Shown here in pieces: positions 7,446 through 16,228 of a stretch of DNA of 64,000 nt (position 1 is its first letter; every line of letters begins with the position of its first letter). This stretch comes from Methanobacteriota archaeon (lineage in GTDB: Archaea; Halobacteriota; Methanomicrobia; Methanomicrobiales; Methanomicrobiaceae): contig JAEWWL010000019.1 in NCBI GenBank assembly GCA_023396365.1, positions 1-64,000 of the forward strand, read 5' to 3'. Both the position numbers and the translations under genes were made by a program. Below the pieces are notes generated by a model. The model saw only the letters and a program-made list of their open reading frames with translations. It had not been told where the DNA came from and did no database searches.

Positions 7446-8091
7446 GCATCACATAGATGTCAGCATTGAAAAGGATGTTTTTGATGCCAACAACAGGCTG
7501 GCACATAAGAACTATCATAAATTAAAGGACAACGGAGTCCGTGCTTTTGATCTTTTAGGGGCAATAGGCTCGGGAAAGACTGCTCTTATCGAAAACATTG
7601 TGCCTGTACTTAAAAATAAAGGCCTTAGCGCAGGTGCTATTGCAGGAGATGTCTGGGGAGATGATGATTTCCAGAGAATTATAGCAACAGGCATTCCTGC
7701 AGTCAATGCAAATACCGGAAAGGAATGCCATCTTGATGCTCACCTGGTTGAGCACGCAATTGAATCGCTTCCGCTTGACAAAATAGATGTACTGTTCATA
7801 GAAAATGTCGGCAATATGGTCTGCCCGACAGACTTCTCACTTGGCGCTGAAAAGCGCATAGTTGTTGTTTCAACAACAGAAGGGGATGATGTTGTAAACA
7901 AGCATCCGATGATGTTTAGAAACGGTACAATTGCTGTAATCAACAAGATTGATCTGGCAGAATATGTGGGTTGCAATGTGGCTAGAATGGAGGATGACAT
8001 TCACCGGTATAATCCTATAATGCCGGTTTTTAAGACTAATCTTAAGACAGGTGAGGGTGTAGGAGAACTTGTGGATGAGATTCTTAAGTGA
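7444..8091 (+). CDS. hypB: Hydrogenase nickel-incorporation GTPase HypB
   Basis: HypB is the GTPase that, with HypA, loads nickel into [NiFe] hydrogenases such as the F420-reducing enzyme of methanogens. The 215-residue sequence has the P-loop GAIGSGKT (39-46), the metal-site Cys95-His96 (KECHLDAH) and Cys127 (VGNMVCP) and the NKID guanine-specificity motif. These metal residues fall at the numbering known for the Methanocaldococcus protein. There is no N-terminal His-rich nickel store. hypA is not adjacent; hypF lies 38 kb away in the same window. The start is probably leaderless. Confidence 0.96.
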   Translation: MHHIDVSIEKDVFDANNRLAHKNYHKLKDNGVRAFDLLGAIGSGKTALIENIVPVLKNKGLSAGAIAGDVWGDDDFQRIIATGIPAVNANTGKECHLDAHLVEHAIESLPLDKIDVLFIENVGNMVCPTDFSLGAEKRIVVVSTTEGDDVVNKHPMMFRNGTIAVINKIDLAEYVGCNVARMEDDIHRYNPIMPVFKTNLKTGEGVGELVDEILK

Positions 8092-8264
8092 ATTATTTGC
8101 GGTGCAATTAAATAACTTCAAAATGAATATATATAGAACTTCAGAAGTTTTTGGAGATTAAGGTAGCAATAAAAAAGACACCTGTATAATCATTAATTCA
8201 GGAATTGTCTTTTCTTTCTAAAACCAAAAGTTAAACCCAAAGTTGAAAATTAAGGTGTATTACA

Positions 8265-8642
8265 ATGCTCTGGCAAGGAAGATCAGTTAGAAGCGAGACA
8301 GGCGCCCGCCTGAAAACCGCACGCAGCAAGAGAAGAGTGGAAATCGGCCGTTCACCGGCAGAGACACATATCGGAGAAGAGCGCCGCAGAATTATCCGGA
8401 CACACGGCGGAAACACAAAGATTCGTGCACTTCGTGCATCATTTGCAAGTGTTTCAAATCCAAAGACTGGTGAAACAAAGAAAGTTTCAATTGATAATGT
8501 TGAAGCAAACACTGCAAACCCCAACTACGTCCGCCGTAATCTTCTTACGAAGGGCGCAGTTATAAAAACAGAGATTGGAAGGGCAAAGATAGTTTCAAGG
8601 CCCGGTCAGGACGGAGTTATAAACGCCGTTTTAATTGAATAA
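8265..8642 (+). CDS. rps8e: 30S ribosomal protein S8e
   Basis: An archaeal/eukaryotic ribosomal protein of the small subunit, 125 residues, with the family opening MLWQGRSVRSETGARLKTARSKR and the LLTKGAVIKTEIGRAKIVSRPGQDG C-terminus. The upstream region is AT-rich; an A/G-rich leader (TTAAGGTGT) precedes the ATG. An eight-T run immediately after the stop is a likely terminator. Confidence 0.97.
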   Translation: MLWQGRSVRSETGARLKTARSKRRVEIGRSPAETHIGEERRRIIRTHGGNTKIRALRASFASVSNPKTGETKKVSIDNVEANTANPNYVRRNLLTKGAVIKTEIGRAKIVSRPGQDGVINAVLIE

Positions 8643-8756
8643 TTTTTTTTCAATTCTTATCTTTTTTAGGTATGCCCTGTCTGGCAGCTTTTTTGTTTGC
8701 AGCATAAAGACCGGATTACATATACTTTTTATAAATACAGAATTCATATTGTACCG

Positions 8757-9176
8757 ATGCGCAGGATATATCACCGTTTTCCGCTGAGGTGCGACCTCGA
8801 TTTTGAAATTGAAAAACCATTTCTGGATGTAGTTGAAAAAGTCGTCGGCATGAACAACACACATGTCACTGAAAGGGTGGGAGAAGATCTTATACGGCTG
8901 GATGTGCATGTTTCTGTTGCCGATTCAAAAACCCGCATGGTGCCTGTTGAGGATATAGCTGACTTTCTTGATACAATAAGTGATGCAGCAGATTTCATGC
9001 TTATTTTAAATGAAACAATACTGACCGGGGATAGAAGAATTCCGCGTTCGGAGACTGTTTATTATCTTCGGGTAAATGAGACTGGCATGATAACGGAGTG
9101 TTTTGTATCAAAGGAAGGGACAAAAGGAAGCACTGATGCTTACGATGTTAAAAAACTGATAAAGGGTGCTGTTTGA
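8757..9176 (+). CDS. Conserved hypothetical protein, unknown function
   Basis: I do not recognise a family. The chosen ATG (MRRIYHRFPLRCDLDFEIE) gives 139 residues and lies about 25 bases downstream of a strong TATA-like CTTTTTATAAATA, the spacing expected of a leaderless archaeal transcript; a longer frame starting 60 bases earlier would place coding sequence over that TATA box. The protein is soluble, acidic, without Cys motifs or membrane segments, and predicted mixed alpha/beta. It is followed without a gap by the DUF2240 gene, suggesting a shared transcript and role. Confidence 0.6.
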   Translation: MRRIYHRFPLRCDLDFEIEKPFLDVVEKVVGMNNTHVTERVGEDLIRLDVHVSVADSKTRMVPVEDIADFLDTISDAADFMLILNETILTGDRRIPRSETVYYLRVNETGMITECFVSKEGTKGSTDAYDVKKLIKGAV

Positions 9177-9177
9177 T

Positions 9178-9636
9178 TTGACAATTAAGATGGTTGTTTC
9201 AGCTCCTTTTAAGAGCATGAGAAAAGAGCAGCTAAAAAAAACCGAGATTGTATATTTTTTGACAATAGATAAGCGATGGATGAATAATGATCAGGCCGGA
9301 AGGATAATACGGATGGCGCTTGATGAGGGGTTATTGGAAGAGTCGGGAGCTTTTTTAAAACCTTCATTTTTGGTCTCTGAAGTCGACATTCCGCTTGGAT
9401 ACAAGCCATCATCTGAAATATTTCAAAAAGAGGTAAATCCTGTTGAAATTCTTGTAGGGGATATCGCTGCAAAAATATCTGCTGATGAAGGCGATGTTGT
9501 TGCTGAGATAAACAGCATAATCAAAAACGGTTTTGACGGCAACCTTGAATTTGAGGCTGCAGCAGTAATTGTTGCAAGAAAATACGGTGTTGAATTCACA
9601 GATAAAATCCCTGATTTTATAAAAAACATCTCCTGA
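9178..9636 (+). CDS. DUF2240 family protein
   Basis: A euryarchaeal family of unknown function (COG3612). The sequence shows the family opening VSAPFKSMRKEQLKKTE and a winged-helix-like first half with the IDKRWMNNDQAGRIIRMALDEGLLEE segment, then the PLGYKPSSEIF motif and a helical C-terminus. The TTG at 9178 is preferred because a GGGTG ribosome-binding site lies nine bases upstream and the previous gene stops at 9176; a GTG at 9166 is the alternative. DNA-binding is plausible from the helix-turn-helix-like N-terminus but untested here. Confidence 0.8.
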   Translation: MTIKMVVSAPFKSMRKEQLKKTEIVYFLTIDKRWMNNDQAGRIIRMALDEGLLEESGAFLKPSFLVSEVDIPLGYKPSSEIFQKEVNPVEILVGDIAAKISADEGDVVAEINSIIKNGFDGNLEFEAAAVIVARKYGVEFTDKIPDFIKNIS

Positions 9637-9743
9637 AAAATAAAAATTTTAAAGAATCGGCCTTTTTTGGTCAAGTAAAATCATATTATTATTAATTACA
9701 GATTTTCTTTAATAAGAGTAAAAAAAGTATTGGAAATAAAAGA

Positions 9744-10148
9744 TTATTCTGCTGCAGCGTTTGATTCTGCAGGTGCGAAGTACTGCTCAAGTGATTTGTC
9801 GCCGTATCCAACAACTTTTGCATTTATCTGCACAAAGTCCGGTGTTATCTCAGCACAGCGGATTGCCTTTCTGCGGCGTTCTCCTGCGTATTTCTCGTGA
9901 AATCCTGTGCTCTCGGAGAGGAGAAGCTTCCTTTTGCCTGCACCTGGAAGGTCTTTTCTTGCCGGTATGCCGGTCCTGTCTGTTGCACCTGTAAGCTCAA
10001 TTGTGTAGCCTGCAAAACCTAGTGCATCAGCACTTATCTGCTGTCCGACTTTCTTTCCAATGAGTGAACCTGCCATCCCGCCGGTTGCTGTAATGTTGTA
10101 TGCCTTTCCTGTTTTCGGGTCGGAGAGGACTACTTTTAGATCTGCCAT
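9744..10148 (-). CDS. rps6e: 30S ribosomal protein S6e
   Basis: A small-subunit protein, 134 residues, with the diagnostic SDPKTGKAYN opening, the GFAGYTIELTGATDRTGIPARKDL segment and GERRRKAIRCAEITPDFVQINAKVV. It follows the aIF5B gene by about 54 bases on the same strand and both are probably expressed together. Confidence 0.96.
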   Translation of the reverse strand: MADLKVVLSDPKTGKAYNITATGGMAGSLIGKKVGQQISADALGFAGYTIELTGATDRTGIPARKDLPGAGKRKLLLSESTGFHEKYAGERRRKAIRCAEITPDFVQINAKVVGYGDKSLEQYFAPAESNAAAE

Positions 10149-10202
10149 TTTTAAAACTCCATTATTTAGGTCTCTATATGTTTGAATTGCAACATTAAAA
10201 AA

Positions 10203-12014
10203 CTACTTTCCCCAGAAGGGTTCATCTTTTCTTTTGACTCGTGTGAACTCTTCCAGTACAATCTTCATACTGCCGTTTAAATGTGAAAACATCTCTGTTT
10301 CAAGCACTTTTACATGGTGTTCCGGAATGTCGACATAAAATGTGTCACCGATATTAATCTGGCGTCCCACAGTAGGTCCGTCAATGGAGATGGCGACCTC
10401 CTCACCTTCATCTGCCTCCTGGATATTGTCCTGCCCCTTCTTCATCTGCTTTAGTTTTCCTACTTTTCTTCCGTCGGTGTGTGCAAGATTTACACCTGTC
10501 TGGAGTTTCCCTCCAAGGACTCTGACTCCTACGACTGCCGGATTGCTCTGCCTGAAGACGCAGTCAGGAAGGAGTGTTATCTTTGCAGGCATGATAAGTT
10601 TTTCAAAGCTCTGTTTTTCCATCTGACGGCGGGTCTTCTCCTCCCATTCAAGATAATCATCAATCAGGTGGTAAATTACGCCTGATTCAAATATCATGAC
10701 ATTGTCTACCTGATCTCCCATCAGAATCTCTGTTGCGTCAGGAAGTTTTGTTGTGTTAAATGCCAGAAGAACAGACATCAAAGGATTTTTGACAGTTGCT
10801 ATCTCTATTACATCATGTCTTGATACAGGCCCTACTTCTGCACGCATAATCGGGATATTGTGCTGTTCAAGCTCTTTTGAAAGGGCTTCTAAGGCGCCTA
10901 TTGTGTCAGCTTTTATAAAAATGCCTTCCTCTGAGAGTTTTACTGCGATATCCTGCATCTCATGCCTTATTTTTTCCTCCAGCTCCTCCCGGTTTCCTTT
11001 TACAACCATTATTGGGGAGCCTGCAACAACACCGTCAAGACCTGGTGCCGCAACCTTGATTCCGCTTGCAGCACTTACTGATTTTACCCTGTCAAATTTC
11101 TCTTCAGTCAGAATCTCCTGCATCGGGCGCGGCTTTAGAAGTGAGCGCACCTTTGTTGATATAACACCTTCATTTCCGCCGACTGCAATCTCATCGCCGA
11201 CATTTAAGGTTCCGTCGAAAAGAATAACGTCAAGTGTTGTTCCAAGTCCGCGTTCCTCTTTAACTTCAAGGACTGTTCCAACACCGGGGCCGTCTACTGT
11301 GAGCTTTAGGTTTTCAGTCATGTATCTTTGTGCAAGACCTATCATTACCATAAGAAGATCGGCAAGCCCTTCACCTGTTATTCCGCTTACCGGAACGATA
11401 GCAATATTCTTTTGAAAATCTTTTATCCTGTCATATCTCTCGCAGTTGAACCCCTCTTCAGAGAGTTTTCCGACAAGCTCATATGTCTTTGTTTCAAGTG
11501 CCATCTGAACGCGTTCATTCTGTGCATTATAGCATTTCATGAAAGGGGCGTTTGGGGTTTTTCTCCACCCGTGGATTCTGTCCATTTTGGTTGCGGCAAC
11601 GACAAAGGGAGTTTTATAATTTTTAAGTATATGGAGAGCTTCTATTGTCTGCGGCTGAAAACCCTCGTTTATGTCAACAACAAGGATTGCCATATCAGCA
11701 AGGGCGCCCCCTCTTGAGCGGAGGGTTGTGAATGCATGATGCCCCGGCGTGTCGATGAATAAAAGACCTGGAACATCAAAATTCATTTTACCTTTTGTCC
11801 CGCTCATCTCCTCAATAGCCTCAAGGGGAACTATTGTAGCGCCTATATGCTGGGTAATTGCGCCCGCTTCACTGTTTACAACAGATGAGCCCCTGATTTT
11901 GTCCAGAAGAGAGGTTTTTCCGTGATCCACATGGCCAAGTACGCAGACTATTGGTGTCCTGATTGACTGTTTGCCTAAATTCTGATTGTTTCCCTTGTCC
12001 TTTTTTTTAGCCAT
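10203..12014 (-). CDS. infB: Translation initiation factor aIF5B (IF-2)
   Basis: The ribosome-dependent GTPase promotes subunit joining and Met-tRNAi placement. The 603 residues contain the G1 loop GHVDHGKT (27-34), G3 DTPGHH, G4 TKMD, and the domain II-IV order ending in the aIF5B C-terminal barrel (FTRVKRKDEPFWGK). The length is typical for the archaeal form without the long N-terminal extension of eukaryotes. No intein or insertion is seen in the P-loop region, a common site for inteins in this gene. Confidence 0.97.
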   Translation of the reverse strand: MAKKKDKGNNQNLGKQSIRTPIVCVLGHVDHGKTSLLDKIRGSSVVNSEAGAITQHIGATIVPLEAIEEMSGTKGKMNFDVPGLLFIDTPGHHAFTTLRSRGGALADMAILVVDINEGFQPQTIEALHILKNYKTPFVVAATKMDRIHGWRKTPNAPFMKCYNAQNERVQMALETKTYELVGKLSEEGFNCERYDRIKDFQKNIAIVPVSGITGEGLADLLMVMIGLAQRYMTENLKLTVDGPGVGTVLEVKEERGLGTTLDVILFDGTLNVGDEIAVGGNEGVISTKVRSLLKPRPMQEILTEEKFDRVKSVSAASGIKVAAPGLDGVVAGSPIMVVKGNREELEEKIRHEMQDIAVKLSEEGIFIKADTIGALEALSKELEQHNIPIMRAEVGPVSRHDVIEIATVKNPLMSVLLAFNTTKLPDATEILMGDQVDNVMIFESGVIYHLIDDYLEWEEKTRRQMEKQSFEKLIMPAKITLLPDCVFRQSNPAVVGVRVLGGKLQTGVNLAHTDGRKVGKLKQMKKGQDNIQEADEGEEVAISIDGPTVGRQINIGDTFYVDIPEHHVKVLETEMFSHLNGSMKIVLEEFTRVKRKDEPFWGK

Positions 12015-12196
12015 TGTTATTCCCTTCCAAAAATGTCTGGCAGCTGCCGGTTTATAAAAATTACCGGACTTATTGAATTTACCTGATTATTATTGGCACA
12101 TAAAACAATATTAATAGTCCCATGTCTAAGTCTTTTTTTCAGTTGTAAAAGGATATCTTAATTAGGAATGTCTAATAAATTTAATAGAGCAGTTTA

Positions 12197-12268
12197 GCCG
12201 GGGTAGGGTAGTGGTTATCCTCAGGGATTGTGGCTCCCTGGACTCGGGTTCAAATCTCGGCCCCGGCC
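12197..12268 (+). tRNA. tRNA-His (anticodon GTG)
   Basis: A 72-nt cloverleaf with fully paired acceptor GCCGGGG/CCCCGGC, anticodon stem AGGGA/TCCCT around TTGTGGC (anticodon GTG), T-loop TTCAAAT and discriminator C73, the hallmark of tRNA-His. The base before position 1 in the DNA is A, so the extra G-1 needed by HisRS is not encoded. A six-T run directly follows. CCA is not encoded. Confidence 0.93.
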
Positions 12269-12274
12269 TTTTTT
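12269..12274 (+). terminator. T-run after tRNA-His
   Basis: Six T residues directly abut the tRNA 3' end, as expected for archaeal RNA polymerase termination. Confidence 0.6.
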
Positions 12275-12589
12275 ATTTTTAAAAATTACTATTATTGATT
12301 TTATTCATCAGTGTTTTAAGAATTTTTTTTGCCTGATACAAACACTTGTCTGTTTTATTTAACGGTTAATTATAAGCATTACTTAACCTTTGGGTCTGTG
12401 GAAATACAGGGGGCTTGTTGCATGAAAGCAAAAATGAAAGCAAAACATATGCTGATTTTTTGGAAGAGGACTCCCGGGTTTTTTTAACAATATTTTTTTA
12501 AAAAAAAGGTGGCAGAAACACTTTGCTACTGGAAAAAGAAGACAATTATTCAATTCCTGCAGGTTTTAAATAATTGTTCTGCACAATTT

Positions 12590-13492
12590 ATGATTGTGCT
12601 CTTAAATGATTTTTTTATATTTCTTATTTATCTTTTTATAATATCTTCGATGCTGTCTATTGGTTTTGGTCTTTCCTTAAAGGACATAACAGACTCCCTG
12701 AAAAGAAAAGGTCTTCTCTGCAGGTCACTTTTTTTAAATCTGATCTTAATACCTTTTGCAGCCTTATTGACAGCATATCTTCTTTCACTTTCAGGTCCGG
12801 TTCTCTTTGGCTTTCTTGCAATGGCGTGTGCACCGGGTGCTTCATATGCTCCACGGATAACTGAAGTTTCAAACGGTGATGTAGGCCACTCAACCGGATT
12901 AATGTTTATTTTATGCACAATTGCTGTTTTTTCTACTCCTTTTACACTCATGTTAGTCCTGCCCGGTGCAAACAGCATAAATCCCTGGTCTGTTATTCAG
13001 ACACTGGCAATAATACAGATGCTTCCATTGTTTCTGGGAATGTTTCTGCGAATAAAGGCTCCTAAAATATCCCGAAAATTTTCAGAAATATCATTCTGGA
13101 CTTCAAATATATCAGCACTGATTGTAATTTCAGTCTCTTTGTATGTGATATTTATGAGAGAGTCGCAGGGAGGTTTTTTCTCAGTAATTATTGGGACATT
13201 CGGCGTTCTTGCAATAATCATTTCTGTGCTTTTCTCCTTTGCTCTTGGCTTTATCTTTGGAGGAGATACGTCTGAAGAAAAAAAATCACTGGCAATCAGC
13301 TCTGTTAACCGAAATGCGGGTGTTGCGTTTTTAATTGCTGTAAGCAGTATTTTGATGAATGCCCAGATTCTAATTATGATAATAATCTATATAATCGTCC
13401 AGTCTCTTGTATCCGGAGGATTTGCAGGATTCTGGTTTTGGAAAGATTATAAAGATGGAAAAAAGACTATTCTTTCCAAAGAAAAAAAATAA
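12590..13492 (+). CDS. Bile acid:sodium symporter (BASS) family membrane protein
   Basis: An integral membrane protein of about 300 residues with around nine to ten hydrophobic segments. The BASS/SBF signature is visible: LSIGFGLSLKDI near the start, MACAPGASYAPRITEVSNGD, and SVNRNAGVAFLIAVSS near the end, which line the substrate and sodium sites. Family members import organic anions with sodium; the substrate is not predictable. The ATG (MIVLLNDFF) was chosen because a TTTTAAAT element sits about 25 bases upstream (leaderless spacing); a GTG at 12509 would add 27 residues that look unlike a membrane protein start. Confidence 0.85.
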   Translation: MIVLLNDFFIFLIYLFIISSMLSIGFGLSLKDITDSLKRKGLLCRSLFLNLILIPFAALLTAYLLSLSGPVLFGFLAMACAPGASYAPRITEVSNGDVGHSTGLMFILCTIAVFSTPFTLMLVLPGANSINPWSVIQTLAIIQMLPLFLGMFLRIKAPKISRKFSEISFWTSNISALIVISVSLYVIFMRESQGGFFSVIIGTFGVLAIIISVLFSFALGFIFGGDTSEEKKSLAISSVNRNAGVAFLIAVSSILMNAQILIMIIIYIIVQSLVSGGFAGFWFWKDYKDGKKTILSKEKK

Positions 13493-13513
13493 TTTTTTAA
13501 CTGATAAATTGTT

Positions 13514-14128
13514 TTACCAGCCGCGTGAATACTCCTCATAGCAGGGCATACAGACAATCCGGCCATTTTCAACCCTTGCACGGGATTCTGAGACAATCTC
13601 TTTGCATTTTGCACATTTAAGCGATTTGAAAAGTTTTGCTTTTTGAGGAATTACCATTTTTATGTGCTTTAATGAATAGAGCTCTTCACAAGGCATATCC
13701 AGAATTGTTTTGATAACCAGATTTCTTCTCTCGAAAAATTCCTGTTTTTCATCTTCTGTTGCAGAATTGGAAAATACTTTATCGGCAAGCTCTCCTGTTT
13801 TTTTATCAAAGTCAGCCATTGCTGTCCCTTCTTTTTGGACAATTCTAACGGCATCTCCGCTGCTTCTTTTTATGAAAGTATATACCTGCTTTCCATAATC
13901 CCTAAAGATTAAATTTCCCTTTCCTATTGTGCAGCCAGTGAGAAACTGAATTGCATCAATACCGCATGCATCATTTTCAACAATTGCGACAAGCTCCTCA
14001 TCGCGTGCCCTGTCCTCAAAAAGTTCTTTTAATGCATATTCCGCAGCTTTATACCCATATGCAAGCCCGGGGCATTTATGGCCGTGAAACTCCGCTGCTT
14101 CATCATACGTCTTAATTTTTCCAGTCAT
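13514..14128 (-). CDS. FmdE-domain protein with C-terminal zinc ribbon
   Basis: A 204-residue protein with an FmdE domain (HGHKCPGLAYGYKAAEYA at about residue 13, ENDACGIDAIQFLTGCTIGKGNL near 50) followed by a short ribbon CAKCKEIV...CMPCYEEY. FmdE was named as a subunit found with molybdenum formylmethanofuran dehydrogenase; many paralogues, like this one, sit away from fmd genes and have unknown roles. The conserved His/Cys residues of the FmdE pocket are intact. The ATG is chosen for the GAGGT ribosome-binding site; the frame extends 44 codons further upstream without family similarity. Confidence 0.88.
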   Translation of the reverse strand: MTGKIKTYDEAAEFHGHKCPGLAYGYKAAEYALKELFEDRARDEELVAIVENDACGIDAIQFLTGCTIGKGNLIFRDYGKQVYTFIKRSSGDAVRIVQKEGTAMADFDKKTGELADKVFSNSATEDEKQEFFERRNLVIKTILDMPCEELYSLKHIKMVIPQKAKLFKSLKCAKCKEIVSESRARVENGRIVCMPCYEEYSRGW

Positions 14129-14572
14129 ATGAAATTTACCTCTGCTTATATTATTTATTGAAAACTGATAACATGTTTCTTTTTTGTTGATGGTGCTGAC
14201 AAAATTATATGTTATTAGACTTCTTTGGGATATTTTGTAAATCAGATTCAGATGATGCATGAAAAATTCTTACATCATTTTTAAAAATCCTGAATGTGTT
14301 CTTATTACATCCTAATTTTTTTAGGGTATGATTTATTGCAGCCAAATTACATTTTCATTCTGGCAGGAGTCAGCAAAATAAGAAAATGGTATTTAAAATC
14401 GCGTTTAAGTAATTTTATAACTTTACTTTTCCTGCATTTTTATGCCTTCTCTTTTGCTCTTTGATTTTGGATATCAAAATAAAGGATTAATTGGTGTTTT
14501 TGTAATTTCTGCAACCAAAATAAATTAAATATATGATGATAATATGAAAGATACACAATATAGAGGAAGCTT
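14129..14572. other. Intergenic region between FmdE-domain gene and znuA
   Basis: No gene is supported in this 444-base divergent gap. An AT-rich element TTAAATATA at 14525-14533 sits about 30 bases before the probable znuA transcription start, and AGAGGA at 14562-14567 is its ribosome-binding site. A metal-responsive operator would be expected here, but I cannot identify one beyond the region around TATGATGATAATATG (14531-14545). Confidence 0.4.
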
Positions 14573-15469
14573 ATGCAATTGAGCATAAATAAAGCATCAA
14601 TTTCTCTGCTGGTGCTTATTGCACTAATTATTTTTTCTTCGGGCTGCACAGGCATCAGCCCTGCAGATGAGAACCCGGGTGAAAACACCACAAAAATTAC
14701 AGTTTCTGTATCAATACTCCCTGAAGAGGAGTTTGCAAAGGCTGTGGGTGGTTCTCTTGTAAATGTAAATGTCATGATTCCTCCCGGCTCAAGCCCGCAT
14801 ACTTATGAGCTGACTCCGGGGCAACTGAAATCACTTGCAAAAACTGATTTGTATGCAATGACTGGCTCCGGCATTGAATTTGAGCTTGCATGGATGGAAA
14901 AAATAAAGGGCGTCAGCCCTGATATGAAAGTAATCAACTGTTCCTCTGGAATTGAACTCATATCAGGCCCTAAGGGAGGGACAGATCCGCATATCTGGCT
15001 TTCACCTTCAAATGCCAAAATAATGGCCGAAAATATATGCGATGGCTTAATTGAAATAAGCCCTGAGAATGAGCAGTATTTCCTTAAAAATCTGGGTGAA
15101 TACAAAAACAAGCTTGACGTTCTTGATACTAAAATAAGAAATGAACTTTCCGGAAGAGAGGGCGAGACTATTCTTGTCTATCATCCCGCGTGGTCTTATT
15201 TTGCAGGAGATTATTCATTAAATGTAATGTCTGTTGAAAATGAGGGAAAAGAGCCAGGCCCTGCAGAGCTTTTAGAGATAATAAGGACTGCAAGGGAAAA
15301 AGGAATAAAGGTTATATTTGCATCTCCCGAACAGAGCACTAAAAGTGCTGAAGTAATTGCAGAAGAGATAAATGGAACTGTAGTTTTTATTGACACACTC
15401 CCAAAGAATTATCTCTTAAATATGGAGTCTGCTGCAGAGGCTTTTGCAAAGGAGTATGGTAATGCATAA
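14573..15469 (+). CDS. znuA: Zinc ABC transporter substrate-binding lipoprotein ZnuA
   Basis: The extracellular receptor of a zinc (or manganese) importer, cluster A-I. It has an N-terminal hydrophobic signal with a lipobox-like SSGC (Cys25), after which the mature protein would be lipid-anchored. Metal-ligand histidines appear where the family has them: PGSSPHTYE, DPHIWLSP and VYHPAWSYF, with a C-terminal acidic ligand in the FASPEQST region. There is no long His-rich loop, which is more common in strict zinc receptors, so manganese is not excluded. First gene of a three-gene operon; its stop overlaps the ATPase start. Confidence 0.93.
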   Translation: MQLSINKASISLLVLIALIIFSSGCTGISPADENPGENTTKITVSVSILPEEEFAKAVGGSLVNVNVMIPPGSSPHTYELTPGQLKSLAKTDLYAMTGSGIEFELAWMEKIKGVSPDMKVINCSSGIELISGPKGGTDPHIWLSPSNAKIMAENICDGLIEISPENEQYFLKNLGEYKNKLDVLDTKIRNELSGREGETILVYHPAWSYFAGDYSLNVMSVENEGKEPGPAELLEIIRTAREKGIKVIFASPEQSTKSAEVIAEEINGTVVFIDTLPKNYLLNMESAAEAFAKEYGNA

Positions 15470-16223
15470 AACCGCTGTTGATGTCCGCGATGTGACTTTC
15501 TTTAAGGATGGCCAGAAGATCCTTGACAGTATAAATTTTACAATTGAGGAAGGACAGTCCTATGCAGTAATCGGTCCGAACGGGGGCGGGAAAACAACGC
15601 TGCTAAAAGTGATTCTCGGACTTGTAAAACCTGACAGCGGAAGTGTCAGGATATATGGGGAAACTCCTGAAAAAAACCGCTGGCTTTTAGGATATGTTCC
15701 GCAGTTTCACACATTTGATTTTACATATCCTGTAAATGTTCTTGATATGGTTTTATTGGGAAGACTTGGTCATATCAGAGGCATAAGAAAAAAGTACTCT
15801 GAAAATGACTATGAAAATGCAAGGGAGGCTTTATCGCTTCTGGGGATTTTGGATCTTTCGGACAGGCCTTTGGGCAGCCTTTCCGGAGGCGAGCAGCAAA
15901 GAGCAATTATTGCCAGGGCGATTGCAGGAAAGCCAAAAATTCTCCTTCTGGACGAACCAACGGTCTATGTGGATTCACCAACAGAGGACAGGTTTCACGA
16001 GATACTGGCGCAGCTTCACAGGAAGATGACAATTGTATTGATTACTCATGATATTGGTGTTCTTTCATCTGATATCGATGTAATTGCCTGTCTAAACAGA
16101 AAACTCTATACTCATAATACAAACGAAATTACAGATGATATGCTTCTTTCTGCATATAAATGCCCGGTTGATCTTATTGCACACGGACTTGCACACAGGG
16201 TTTTAAAGACTCATGAGGATTAG
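15462..16223 (+). CDS. znuC: Zinc ABC transporter ATPase ZnuC
   Basis: An ABC ATPase with Walker A GPNGGGKTT, signature LSGGEQQR, Walker B ILLLDEP and switch His in LITHDIGVL. Start chosen at the ATG giving MHKTAVDVRDV because AAAGGAGT lies just upstream inside the end of znuA; two in-frame ATG/GTA codons slightly upstream are less well placed. It energises the importer with ZnuB and ends with MntB/ZnuC-typical residues ANGLAH-like (IAHGLAHRVLK). Confidence 0.94.
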   Translation: MHKTAVDVRDVTFFKDGQKILDSINFTIEEGQSYAVIGPNGGGKTTLLKVILGLVKPDSGSVRIYGETPEKNRWLLGYVPQFHTFDFTYPVNVLDMVLLGRLGHIRGIRKKYSENDYENAREALSLLGILDLSDRPLGSLSGGEQQRAIIARAIAGKPKILLLDEPTVYVDSPTEDRFHEILAQLHRKMTIVLITHDIGVLSSDIDVIACLNRKLYTHNTNEITDDMLLSAYKCPVDLIAHGLAHRVLKTHED

Positions 16224-16228
16224 GGAAA

